A stretch of DNA of 64,000 bases from Mycobacterium kansasii ATCC 12478 (GTDB lineage: Bacteria > Actinomycetota > Actinomycetes > Mycobacteriales > Mycobacteriaceae). The DNA is taken from contig NC_022663.1 of assembly GCF_000157895.3 (NCBI RefSeq), positions 2,232,001 to 2,296,000 of the forward strand, written 5' to 3'. Under the pieces are notes generated by a model, which did not search any database, had not been told where the DNA came from, and saw only the letters and a program-made list of their open reading frames with translations. This document shows positions 56,986 to 64,000 of this stretch, piece after piece. Both the position numbers and the translations under genes were made by a program. Position 1 is the first letter of the stretch. Each line of letters opens with the position of its first letter.

Positions 56986-58597
56986 CGCCTCTCGGAGTGA
57001 GGGTGAGGGCTTTGACGAGCGATGCGCTCAACTCGGGAGCGAGTTGGGCGATACATGCGCCGGCGATACACCGGTCGGGACGCAGGAACACCACCGACTC
57101 GCCGTGAGCGTCGAACCAGGACTTGAGGTCTCCGGTGTGGTCACCGACGACCACGACATCGGGATCGTCGTGTCCGGTCCAGCGCAGCTGCACCTGCGGA
57201 CGAGCGGCAACGAACCGGGCACCCAACGCCTGCCACGTCGCAAATGCGGGCTCGCCAAGGATCTTCCGCGGGTTGTTGTTCCAGCACAACACGGCGAACC
57301 AGGCGCCCAGCACGTCGTCCAGCAAGACGTTGCGGCGGGTGCGGGTGTTGACCCGGGGTTGAACGAACAAAGTACCCACAGGGGATCGTGGGTTGCGGGG
57401 CCCGAGGTGCACGACTGCGCCGCGCTCGTAGCTTGGCATCGGCTTGAACCGCATCTCGAGCACATAGCGCTTGAGCGCCGGCACAATTGAAGCGGCGCGC
57501 ACGATCAGGTCCCGGCCGGCCGCGACCCTGCGGTCGGTGGGGGAAATCACCTTGCCCACCATGGTGGACAGGTCGATCATCGCCCGGGCGTGTTTGCGGC
57601 GTTCCATGTCGTAGGTATCGAGCAGGGAGTCGCGGGCCTGCCCGGTGACCACCGCGGCAAGCTTCCATCCCAGGTTCGCCGCGTCGCGGATGCCGCTGTT
57701 GTAGCCCTGCCCCTGCCATACCGGCATGAGGTGTGCGGCATCGCCGGCCAGCAGCAGACGCCCGCTACGGAAGGCGCCGGCGATTCGCGAGTGATGGGTG
57801 TAGACGCGCCGGCGGATCACCTCGACCCGGTCGGGGTATGGGACAACGCGTGCCAGCATGCGGGTCAAGAACGCCGGATCCTCCGCCTGCTCGTCGGATT
57901 CGTCGGCGTGAATCATGAATTCGAACCGGCGGATCCCGTGTGCGATGGAGATCGAGGCGTACGGGCGCTCCGGATCGGCGCCGACCTCGCTGTTGGGGTG
58001 GCCCAGCGGATCGTTGGCGATATCGACCACCAGCCACCGGGTGGGCGACGTGGTGCCTTCGAAAGAAACCCCCATCGTCCGACGGATGACACTGCGGCCA
58101 CCATCGCAGCCGATGACATAGTCGGCACGCACCCGCGACACGCCGCCTTCGCCACCACACTCGACCGTCACCGCGTCGCCGGTTTCCGCGCAGGACATCA
58201 CCGGACGGTTCCACCACACTTCGACGTGGTCGAATCTGTCCAGCCCCCGCAACAATTCGGCATCGACCAGCGGCTGCACAAAACCGTTGCGCTTGGGCCA
58301 GCCGAAACGCGCGTCGGGCGGGGCGATTTCGGCCAGAACCCGGCGCTTGGCATCGAAGAACCGCAGAATCTGGTTGGGCACCGTGTGCGGGAGGATTTCG
58401 TCGACCAGACCGATCGACTGAAAGGTGCGCAGCGCCTCGTCGTCCAGCCCCACCCCGCGCGGATAGTCGATCAGGCTGGCTCGCTCCTCGGCCACCAACG
58501 TGTGAATGTCTTGCAGCCCAAGGATATTGGCTAACGTCAGCCCGACCGGGCCGGCGCCGACCACCAGTACGTCTACCTCATGTCCGTTCCCGGTCAT
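56900..58597 (-). CDS. mhpA: 3-(3-hydroxyphenyl)propionate hydroxylase-type flavin monooxygenase
   Basis: 565 residues from ATG 58597, overlapping the hydrolase stop. GAGPVGLTLANILG (residues 14 on) binds FAD, a second motif is VIGCDGGRSVIRR, and GDAAHLMPVWQGQGYNSGI is the typical group A aromatic hydroxylase flavin contact. E. coli MhpA (554 residues) makes the 2,3-dihydroxyphenyl compound that MhpB cleaves, so the order mhpC-mhpA-mhpB is functionally coherent. The last about 29 codons overlap mhpB. Actual substrate may differ from phenylpropionate. Confidence 0.9.
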   Translation of the reverse strand: MTGNGHEVDVLVVGAGPVGLTLANILGLQDIHTLVAEERASLIDYPRGVGLDDEALRTFQSIGLVDEILPHTVPNQILRFFDAKRRVLAEIAPPDARFGWPKRNGFVQPLVDAELLRGLDRFDHVEVWWNRPVMSCAETGDAVTVECGGEGGVSRVRADYVIGCDGGRSVIRRTMGVSFEGTTSPTRWLVVDIANDPLGHPNSEVGADPERPYASISIAHGIRRFEFMIHADESDEQAEDPAFLTRMLARVVPYPDRVEVIRRRVYTHHSRIAGAFRSGRLLLAGDAAHLMPVWQGQGYNSGIRDAANLGWKLAAVVTGQARDSLLDTYDMERRKHARAMIDLSTMVGKVISPTDRRVAAGRDLIVRAASIVPALKRYVLEMRFKPMPSYERGAVVHLGPRNPRSPVGTLFVQPRVNTRTRRNVLLDDVLGAWFAVLCWNNNPRKILGEPAFATWQALGARFVAARPQVQLRWTGHDDPDVVVVGDHTGDLKSWFDAHGESVVFLRPDRCIAGACIAQLAPELSASLVKALTLTPRGGDFQSATGSVLYVPQPATESTGAAAGPA

Positions 58598-59460
58598 CAG
58601 CGGCCCAGCAGGAAATCGAGGTGCAGGCGATTGAACGTCTTCGCGTCCTCGTACTGGGGCCAGTGGCCACAGCCCGGCATCACCTCGAAGCGCGCGCCGG
58701 GAATCATCGACGCGATCCGGCGGCCCTCCGACACGTCGGCCGTCGGGTCGTGGGTCGTCCAGAGCACCAGCGTCGGCGCGGTGATGACCCCGTAATCGTC
58801 GGGACCCAGCAGGTTGCGGGCCCGGATCTGCGGGTCCTGCAAAGCCACGATGTCGCGCATGGCCGCGACGAACCCGGGCTGGCGGTAGATGCGTTGCCGG
58901 GCGGCAACCAAGTCGTCGTAGCCCTTGGATTTGTCGGCCATCAGCCATTTGATCCGCGCCTGCACGGCCTCCCAGGTCGGATTCTCCGCGGCTGCCATGG
59001 ACAGCGCGATGATGCGCGCCATGACTTCCGGGTCGGCCTGCGAGCCGCCGGCGGTGTTGAGCACCATTCGGTCGACGACGTCCGGATGGTCGATGGCGGC
59101 GCGAGCGGCCACCCAGCCACCCAGCGATTCACCGCTGAGCTTGATCCGGTCGGCCCCGATGCTGCGCACCACCGCCATCAGGTGCTCGACGTAGTGCCGG
59201 ATTTCGAGTGGATGCCCCGGTTTGTCGGTGTATCCGTGACCCAGCATGTCGATCGACCAGGTCCAGAAATGTTCGCCGTGCGCCGCCAGGTTGCGGACGT
59301 AGGCCTCGGCGTGACCACCGGACCCGTGCAACAGCACCAGCACAGGCTTACCGGGATCGCCGGCGCGCAGATAGCGCGTCCGGATCCCCGCGGCGTTGAG
59401 GTAACCCTGCTCGAACGGGACACCTTGGAGATCGCTCCACACGCTCTCGAACTCCGCCAC
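58597..59460 (-). CDS. mhpC: Meta-cleavage product hydrolase (MhpC-like)
   Basis: 287 residues from GTG 59460, preferred over ATG 59490 because GGAAGGAACC precedes it and the length then matches E. coli MhpC (288). Oxyanion HGSGGHAEA, nucleophile SGESLGG (Ser112), acid in THDPTADV and His in GCGHWPQYED. It hydrolyses the C-C bond of the ring-fission product. First gene of the minus-strand operon; an IclR-type site lies upstream. HsaD-type enzymes of steroid catabolism are close relatives and cannot be excluded. Confidence 0.87.
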   Translation of the reverse strand: MAEFESVWSDLQGVPFEQGYLNAAGIRTRYLRAGDPGKPVLVLLHGSGGHAEAYVRNLAAHGEHFWTWSIDMLGHGYTDKPGHPLEIRHYVEHLMAVVRSIGADRIKLSGESLGGWVAARAAIDHPDVVDRMVLNTAGGSQADPEVMARIIALSMAAAENPTWEAVQARIKWLMADKSKGYDDLVAARQRIYRQPGFVAAMRDIVALQDPQIRARNLLGPDDYGVITAPTLVLWTTHDPTADVSEGRRIASMIPGARFEVMPGCGHWPQYEDAKTFNRLHLDFLLGR

Positions 59461-59505
59461 GGTTCCTTCCGTCGGAAGTCCGGTTCTCATTTACGGGTAC
59501 CGGAT

Positions 59506-59532
59506 TGTGCTAATATCGCACATTAATGTGCG
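59506..59532. promoter_or_regulatory. IclR-type operator between mhpC and the regulator
   Basis: Two overlapping palindromes: TGTGC-N7-GCACA at 59506-59522 and the perfect 16-mer CGCACATTAATGTGCG at 59517-59532. They lie in the 115-base gap between the divergent operons, next to the AT-rich TTATATATAG at 59533-59542 that could be a -10 box for the IclR gene. Confidence 0.72.
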
Positions 59533-59575
59533 TTATATATAGAGCTTTGCTCTCGTCCGGGGGCCTGTCAAGACC

Positions 59576-60241
59576 GTGACCGGCTCGCAGACCCTGGCCA
59601 GGGGGCTGACCGCGCTGCAGCTGGTTGCGGGCTCACCCCGCGGGCTGACCATGCAGGAGGTGGCCGACCAGGTAGGCGTACACCGGACCATCGCCTACCG
59701 ATTGCTGGCCACGCTGACCCAGTTCCGGCTGGTCGCCAAGGGCGAGGACGGGCGCTACCGGCCGGCGGCGGCGCTGGCGGTCCTCGGCTCGTCCTTCGAC
59801 CACAACCTGCGCCAGCTGAGTCTGCCGACCCTGCGGTCGCTGGCCGACGAGCTGGGCACCACGGTATCGTTGCTGGTCGCCGAGGGCGACGAGCAAGTGG
59901 CGATCGCGGTCATCGTGCCGACCCAGGTCGCCTACCAGCTCGCTTTCCACGAGGGCAGCAGGTATCCGCTGGACCGCGGCGCCGCCGGAATAGCCCTGCT
60001 GGCGGGCATGCCGCCGCGTCCGGGTGAACGGGACCTGATAGCCGCCACCCGGGAGCGGGGCTGGGTGATGACCTACGGGGAGATCGAACCCAATACCTAC
60101 GGCCTGGCCGTGCCCGTGGGCCGCGTCGCGCCGTCCCCGCCGACCTGCATCAACCTCATCTCCCACCGCGAAGACGTGGTGTGCCGGGGAAAGGACGCGG
60201 TCATCGCGGCCGCCACACAGTTGTCCACACTGCTGAGCTGA
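59576..60241 (+). CDS. IclR-family transcriptional regulator
   Basis: 221 residues from GTG 59576. The winged helix-turn-helix is LTMQEVADQVGVHRTIAYRL (about residues 24-43) and the ligand domain follows with HEGSRYPLDRGAAGIALLAG. It is slightly shorter than the usual 250. MhpR-type IclR proteins activate mhp genes with the hydroxyphenylpropionate substrate. Divergent from mhpC over strong palindromes, so it likely controls the catabolic operon and perhaps the KstD-like gene that follows 13 bases downstream. Confidence 0.9.
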   Translation: MTGSQTLARGLTALQLVAGSPRGLTMQEVADQVGVHRTIAYRLLATLTQFRLVAKGEDGRYRPAAALAVLGSSFDHNLRQLSLPTLRSLADELGTTVSLLVAEGDEQVAIAVIVPTQVAYQLAFHEGSRYPLDRGAAGIALLAGMPPRPGERDLIAATRERGWVMTYGEIEPNTYGLAVPVGRVAPSPPTCINLISHREDVVCRGKDAVIAAATQLSTLLS

Positions 60242-60254
60242 AGGGACGCCGGGC

Positions 60255-61871
60255 ATGCGGTGGGATCAGGAATTCGATGTCGTGGTGCTCGGCAGCGGCG
60301 GTGCCGGGCTCACCGCCGCATTGACCGCAGCGGTCGCCGGCGCATCGGTAGCGGTGTTCGAGAAGGCGCCGACCATCGGCGGGACCACCGCTGTCTCGGG
60401 CGGCATAGCCTGGATTCCGGCTCATCACCGCTGTCCCGACCGTGAGCTGACGGTGGCCGAGGCCCTGCAATACCTGCGCGCGCAATCGTGGGGATCGATG
60501 GACGACGCACTGGTGGAAACGTTCGTGCGTACCGGCCCGGCCATGCTCGACTTCGTCGAGAAACACAGCGGTCTGCGCTTCGAGGTCGCCGACGGATTCC
60601 CGGACTACCGGCCCGAGCTGCCCGGAGGACAGCCCGCAGGTGGGCGCTCGCTCAGCGCGGCGCCGTTCGATCTCGACCGAATCGGCGAGTGGGCCGGCCG
60701 CATCACCTCATTCCCCGCCGATTGGTCCAACGTCGGTTTCGACGCCGAGACCCGCGCCCGGTTGCATACCGGCGTCGACCCCGGGCCGGGCAACATGTGC
60801 GTGGCCGGCACCGCGCTGATCGCCGGACTGTTGAAGGGCCTGCTGGACACCGGAGTGCAACCATGCCCGAACGCGCCGGCCGAGGAACTGATCGTCGACG
60901 GCTCAGCCGTCACCGGAGTGCGAATCGCGCGCCCCGAACACAGCATCAGCGTTGGGGCCCGTCGTGGGGTCATCCTGGCGACGGGCGGGTTCGAATGGGA
61001 TCCCGTTCTGGTGCGGGCATTCCTTCGCGGACCCATGCACGGCGCGGTCTCGCCGCCCAACAACACCGGGGAGGGACTGCGCATGGCGATGGCGCGCGGC
61101 GCCGATCTGGCCAATATGGGTGAAGCGTGGTGGGTTCCGATCGTGCAGATCCCCGGCGACACCATCGGCGCCAGGCAACGCAGCCGCAGCGTGCGCCTGG
61201 AGCGAACCCGCCCGCGCAGCATCATCGTCAACCGGGCCGGGCGGCGGTTCGTCAACGAAGCATGCGATTACAACTCGATGGCCGGTCCCTTCCACTACCT
61301 CGATCCCCGGGACGGCTACGTCAACGACCGCGGCTGGATCGTGTTTGACTCGATTCACCTGCAGCGCTACGGGTTTCTGGGTGTCACCCACGCTCAACCG
61401 GTTCCCGGCTGGTTCTGCGAGTCGGCCGACCTGGCCGAATTGGGCGCCAAGACCGGCATCGACGTCGACGGGCTGACGCGCACCATCGAGCGGTGGAACC
61501 GCAACGTCGCGGCCGGCGGCGACCCCGACTTCGGCCGCGGTTCCAGTGCCTACGACGGCTATTGGGGCGATCAGAGTGCCACCACACTTGCCGGCAAGAC
61601 CCTCGGCCCGATCGACACCGGCCCTTACTATGCGGTACCGATCTGTGTGGGTGCGATGGGCACCAAGGGCGGACCGCGCACCGACCGCGATGGACGCGTG
61701 CTCCACGTCAGCGGCAACCCCATACCCGGTCTGTTCGCCGCAGGCAACACGATGGCCGGAGTTACCGGCCGAGCCTACGGCGGCGCGGGCGGAACGATCG
61801 GCCCCGCAATGGTTTTCGGGTACCGCGCCGGCTACGCTGCCGCCACCGGCGCATCCGTCGACCCGCGGTAG
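60255..61871 (+). CDS. FAD-dependent dehydrogenase, KstD-like
   Basis: 538 residues; ATG 60255 has AAGGGA upstream and lies 13 bases after the IclR gene. GSGGAGLTAALTAAVAG binds FAD, GGTTAVSGGIAWIP is the KstD-type motif, ATGGFEWDP lies in the middle, and GNTMAGVTGRAYGGAGGTIG is the C-terminal FAD contact. It is the second such enzyme beside the mhp-type operon, so the pathway may need two desaturations before aromatic cleavage. Substrate unknown. Confidence 0.9.
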   Translation: MRWDQEFDVVVLGSGGAGLTAALTAAVAGASVAVFEKAPTIGGTTAVSGGIAWIPAHHRCPDRELTVAEALQYLRAQSWGSMDDALVETFVRTGPAMLDFVEKHSGLRFEVADGFPDYRPELPGGQPAGGRSLSAAPFDLDRIGEWAGRITSFPADWSNVGFDAETRARLHTGVDPGPGNMCVAGTALIAGLLKGLLDTGVQPCPNAPAEELIVDGSAVTGVRIARPEHSISVGARRGVILATGGFEWDPVLVRAFLRGPMHGAVSPPNNTGEGLRMAMARGADLANMGEAWWVPIVQIPGDTIGARQRSRSVRLERTRPRSIIVNRAGRRFVNEACDYNSMAGPFHYLDPRDGYVNDRGWIVFDSIHLQRYGFLGVTHAQPVPGWFCESADLAELGAKTGIDVDGLTRTIERWNRNVAAGGDPDFGRGSSAYDGYWGDQSATTLAGKTLGPIDTGPYYAVPICVGAMGTKGGPRTDRDGRVLHVSGNPIPGLFAAGNTMAGVTGRAYGGAGGTIGPAMVFGYRAGYAAATGASVDPR

Positions 61872-61879
61872 CGGTCGTT

Positions 61880-63247
61880 TCAGGACTTCAGCGGGACTTC
61901 CACGCAGACGTGGGTGCCCGCCGGAGTATCCAGGAAGACGAAAGTCCCGCCGGCGGCGTCGACCCGGGCCCGATGCGAAGCCAGCCCGATATGCCCCTCG
62001 CCGAGGCGACGAGCCATGGTGTCGCCGCTGATTCCCACCCCGTCATCGGCAACATCCAAAACGCAGATGCCATCGGTGATCCCGAGGTTGACCGACGCAG
62101 TGCGGGCCCGGGAATGGCGCACCACGTTCGACAGCAACTCACGGGCCACCCCGAACATGACCGGGTCGATCTCATTGCGCACCGGATAGTCGATGTCGGT
62201 GCTGACCTTGATACCCGAACGCTGCGCGGTGGACGCGGCCAGCTGTTCGACGGCCGCGCCGAGGCCAACCTGTTCCAGGACGGCCGGATGTAGCTCAAAG
62301 GTGGCCTGTCGCAGACGTTCCGATGCGCTCTGCAGACCGGCCAAAGCCCGGTTGACGCGCTCGTCGTCGGGCGCAGCCGTCTGTAACTCGATGAGCTCCT
62401 GACGGGCGGCCAGCACATCTTGCAGCGGCCCATCGTGAATGGACTCCGAGATCCGGCGCTGCAACACCTCAGACGCGGTCATGGTCTGAGCCAGCAGTTC
62501 CTCACGCAACGCGCTCAGACCCGCGATCGAGCGGGCGTGGCGCTCCTCGATTCGAACGACGATCAATGCGGTGGCACACAGAAATGCATAGAGCACGAAT
62601 CGGAATACCGCTTCGGGCCATCCGATTGCCCACACCATCGCCGGATCCTGGACCACCGCGAGGGCAAATCCGACGAGCGTGAAAGCCAGCACCACCGCCG
62701 CCCGCCGCGACGACACGTCCAAGCCCACCAGCACCGGCAGCAAGGTCATAATCAGCAACGGATAGATCCCGTCGGTGGACAGCAACTGAAAACCGGTCAA
62801 CGCGAAAACGTCTACCGCGGTGAACGCAACGGGCTCGTATCTGGCCATCCGGACGAATCGACGCAACACAATGACGCGTCGCGACGGCGAATACGCCAAT
62901 GCCAGGGCCCACAGCGCGGCCAACGCGTAGGCAACGATCAACGCGGATTGCTGCAGCCATTCCGAGCGGTTGGTGCCGACCAGCATGGCGGCGACCATCA
63001 ACACCACAACTCCGACTCGAAGCACCGAAGCGATTCGGTAGGAGCGCAACTGGTGCAGCTTGCGCACCCGTTTCAGTTCCGCGTCGCTGGTCTCTACCAC
63101 AAGAACACCGTAGTCATGACCGCGGATGCGATTGGGAGGTTGCGCGGCAATATCACCGATCCGCCAGAGCAAACTGTCGGGCAGGCCCGCGAGTTGTCCG
63201 GGAATTGCGGGCAGATAGTCGCGGCGAGCGGCTACACTCATCGCCAT
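61880..63247 (-). CDS. NarL-type sensor histidine kinase
   Basis: 455 residues from ATG 63247 (63241 is equally possible; the frame is open to 63298 but that part encodes the DNA repeat). Six hydrophobic segments between about residues 70 and 230 form the membrane sensor. The phosphoacceptor is in RRISESIHDGPLQD, and the ATPase region has VVRHSRA, DDGVGI and GHIGLASHRARVDAAGG. It phosphorylates the divergently encoded regulator. The membrane-embedded sensor suggests it reads membrane state or a hydrophobic signal. Convergent with the KstD-like gene. Confidence 0.9.
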   Translation of the reverse strand: MAMSVAARRDYLPAIPGQLAGLPDSLLWRIGDIAAQPPNRIRGHDYGVLVVETSDAELKRVRKLHQLRSYRIASVLRVGVVVLMVAAMLVGTNRSEWLQQSALIVAYALAALWALALAYSPSRRVIVLRRFVRMARYEPVAFTAVDVFALTGFQLLSTDGIYPLLIMTLLPVLVGLDVSSRRAAVVLAFTLVGFALAVVQDPAMVWAIGWPEAVFRFVLYAFLCATALIVVRIEERHARSIAGLSALREELLAQTMTASEVLQRRISESIHDGPLQDVLAARQELIELQTAAPDDERVNRALAGLQSASERLRQATFELHPAVLEQVGLGAAVEQLAASTAQRSGIKVSTDIDYPVRNEIDPVMFGVARELLSNVVRHSRARTASVNLGITDGICVLDVADDGVGISGDTMARRLGEGHIGLASHRARVDAAGGTFVFLDTPAGTHVCVEVPLKS

Positions 63248-63260
63248 GGTCGGCCGACCC

Positions 63261-63322
63261 GGACATGACCGGACATGACCCGGACATGACCCGGACATGA
63301 TAGGGACATGACGCGAACATGA
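63261..63322. repeat. Six helically phased GGACATGA direct repeats
   Basis: GGACATGA starts at 63261, 63271, 63282, 63293 and 63304, with a sixth GAACATGA at 63315 that contains the start codon of the response regulator. Spacing is 10 then 11 bp. The array fills the gap between the divergent kinase and regulator genes. It could be a set of response-regulator sites or a small satellite. Confidence 0.85.
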
Positions 63323-63963
63323 CGGCGCCCGAAAAAGTCCGTGTGGTGGTCGGCGATGACCACCCGCTATTTCGTGAGGGCGTGGTGCGCGCGCTTTCCT
63401 TGAGCGGCTCGGTCAACGTGGTCGGTGAGGCCGATGACGGCGCGACGGCGCTGGAGTTGATCAAGACTGAGCTGCCCGACGTCGCCTTGCTCGACTACCG
63501 GATGCCGGGCATGGACGGCGCCCAGGTGGCCGCCGCGGTGCGCAGCTACGACTTGCCGACCCGCGTCCTGCTGATATCGGCGCACGACGAATCGGCGATC
63601 GTCTACCAGGCATTACAGCAGGGCGCCGCCGGATTCCTGCTGAAGGATTCGACACGCACCGAGATCGTCAAAGCCGTACTCGATTGCGCCAAGGGACGCG
63701 ACGTCGTCGCGCCCTCCCTGGTCGGCGGCCTTGCCGGCGAAATCCGCCAACGAGCGGCCCCGACGGCTCCGGTGCTCAGCGCCCGCGAGCGAGAGGTGCT
63801 CAATCGTATTGCCCGCGGCCAGAGCATCCCCGCGATCGCCGGCGAACTGTATGTGGCGCCATCGACGGTCAAAACCCATGTGCAGCGGCTCTACGAAAAG
63901 CTTGGCGTCAGCGACCGTGCGGCCGCAGTCGCCGAAGCCATGCGGCAGGGGCTGCTCGACTGA
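63319..63963 (+). CDS. NarL/LuxR-type response regulator
   Basis: 214 residues from ATG 63319. Receiver domain: acidic pair DD at 13-14, phosphoacceptor Asp59 in ALLDYRMPGMDG, and lysine in FLLKDS. The C-terminal LuxR helix-turn-helix is LSAREREVLNRIARGQSIPA and GELYVAPSTVKTHVQRLYEK. It is the partner of the divergent kinase. Phased repeats immediately upstream and through its start codon suggest autoregulation. Confidence 0.94.
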   Translation: MTAPEKVRVVVGDDHPLFREGVVRALSLSGSVNVVGEADDGATALELIKTELPDVALLDYRMPGMDGAQVAAAVRSYDLPTRVLLISAHDESAIVYQALQQGAAGFLLKDSTRTEIVKAVLDCAKGRDVVAPSLVGGLAGEIRQRAAPTAPVLSAREREVLNRIARGQSIPAIAGELYVAPSTVKTHVQRLYEKLGVSDRAAAVAEAMRQGLLD

Positions 63964-64000
63964 CTGCCGCTCGACCGACTGCCGCTGGGCCAGCAATTGC
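63964..64000. other. Terminal 37 bases, no feature
   Basis: After the response regulator stop only a short CGACTGCCGCT duplication is visible; the window ends before any further gene. Confidence 0.6.

Overview
The window comes from a high-GC actinobacterium that is almost certainly a slow-growing Mycobacterium. It carries two PPE genes (one with MPTR repeats), a PE_PGRS gene, a mycofactocin-coupled short-chain dehydrogenase, an mmcO/lpqS/cysK2 copper locus arranged as in M. tuberculosis, and a DUF4189 secreted protein. Species cannot be fixed from sequence reading alone. No rRNA, tRNA, CRISPR array, insertion sequence or origin was seen.

Most of the window is accessory lipid, steroid-like or aromatic catabolism arranged as tightly overlapping operons. 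Region 1-3298 (+) has the end of a thiolase-like gene, an alpha/beta hydrolase, a P450 and a ferredoxin; 3422-6138 (-) is a second ferredoxin/P450/thiolase set. A PPE-MPTR gene follows. At 8.6-13.1 kb a TetR gene faces an acyl-CoA synthetase / enoyl-CoA hydratase / SDR / SnoaL-like operon. At 13.1-21.7 kb an acyl-CoA dehydrogenase and an amidohydrolase (-) face a Rieske oxygenase operon (+) that ends in an overlapping acyl-CoA dehydrogenase pair. A PE_PGRS gene, an AAA ATPase and two small exported or membrane proteins occupy 21.9-25.9 kb. At 26.1-31.3 kb an acyl-CoA dehydrogenase (-) faces TetR, P450 and two SDR genes (+). At 31.8-41.6 kb a minus-strand operon runs TetR, ferredoxin, P450, amidohydrolase, two M24-like proteins, enoyl-CoA hydratase-like protein, double-domain CoA transferase and a frameshifted SDR.

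A scar at 41.7-43.6 kb holds remnants of a VapBC pair, a P450 and a LuxR-type regulator around an intact-looking Doc-type toxin-antitoxin pair. Then come an SDR, a short PPE, an MFS transporter, cysK2, lpqS and divergent mmcO. From 59.5 down to 50.3 kb lies an eight-gene minus-strand operon with an mhpC-mhpA-mhpB meta-cleavage core plus a KstD-like flavoprotein, a luciferase-like monooxygenase, an SDR, a cyclase and a hydrolase. A divergent IclR gene and a second KstD-like gene follow, and the window ends in a divergent two-component system.

Several shared palindromes tie these blocks together. GAGAAT-N3-ATTCTC occurs at three sites and links the Rieske/amidohydrolase block to the TetR/P450/mycofactocin-SDR block. 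A 21-bp near-palindrome links the large minus-strand operon with a separate SDR. TACCC-N5-GGGTA, a copper-operator-like box, lies between lpqS and mmcO and again upstream of a small Met/Gly-rich membrane protein, which makes that protein a candidate new copper-response gene.
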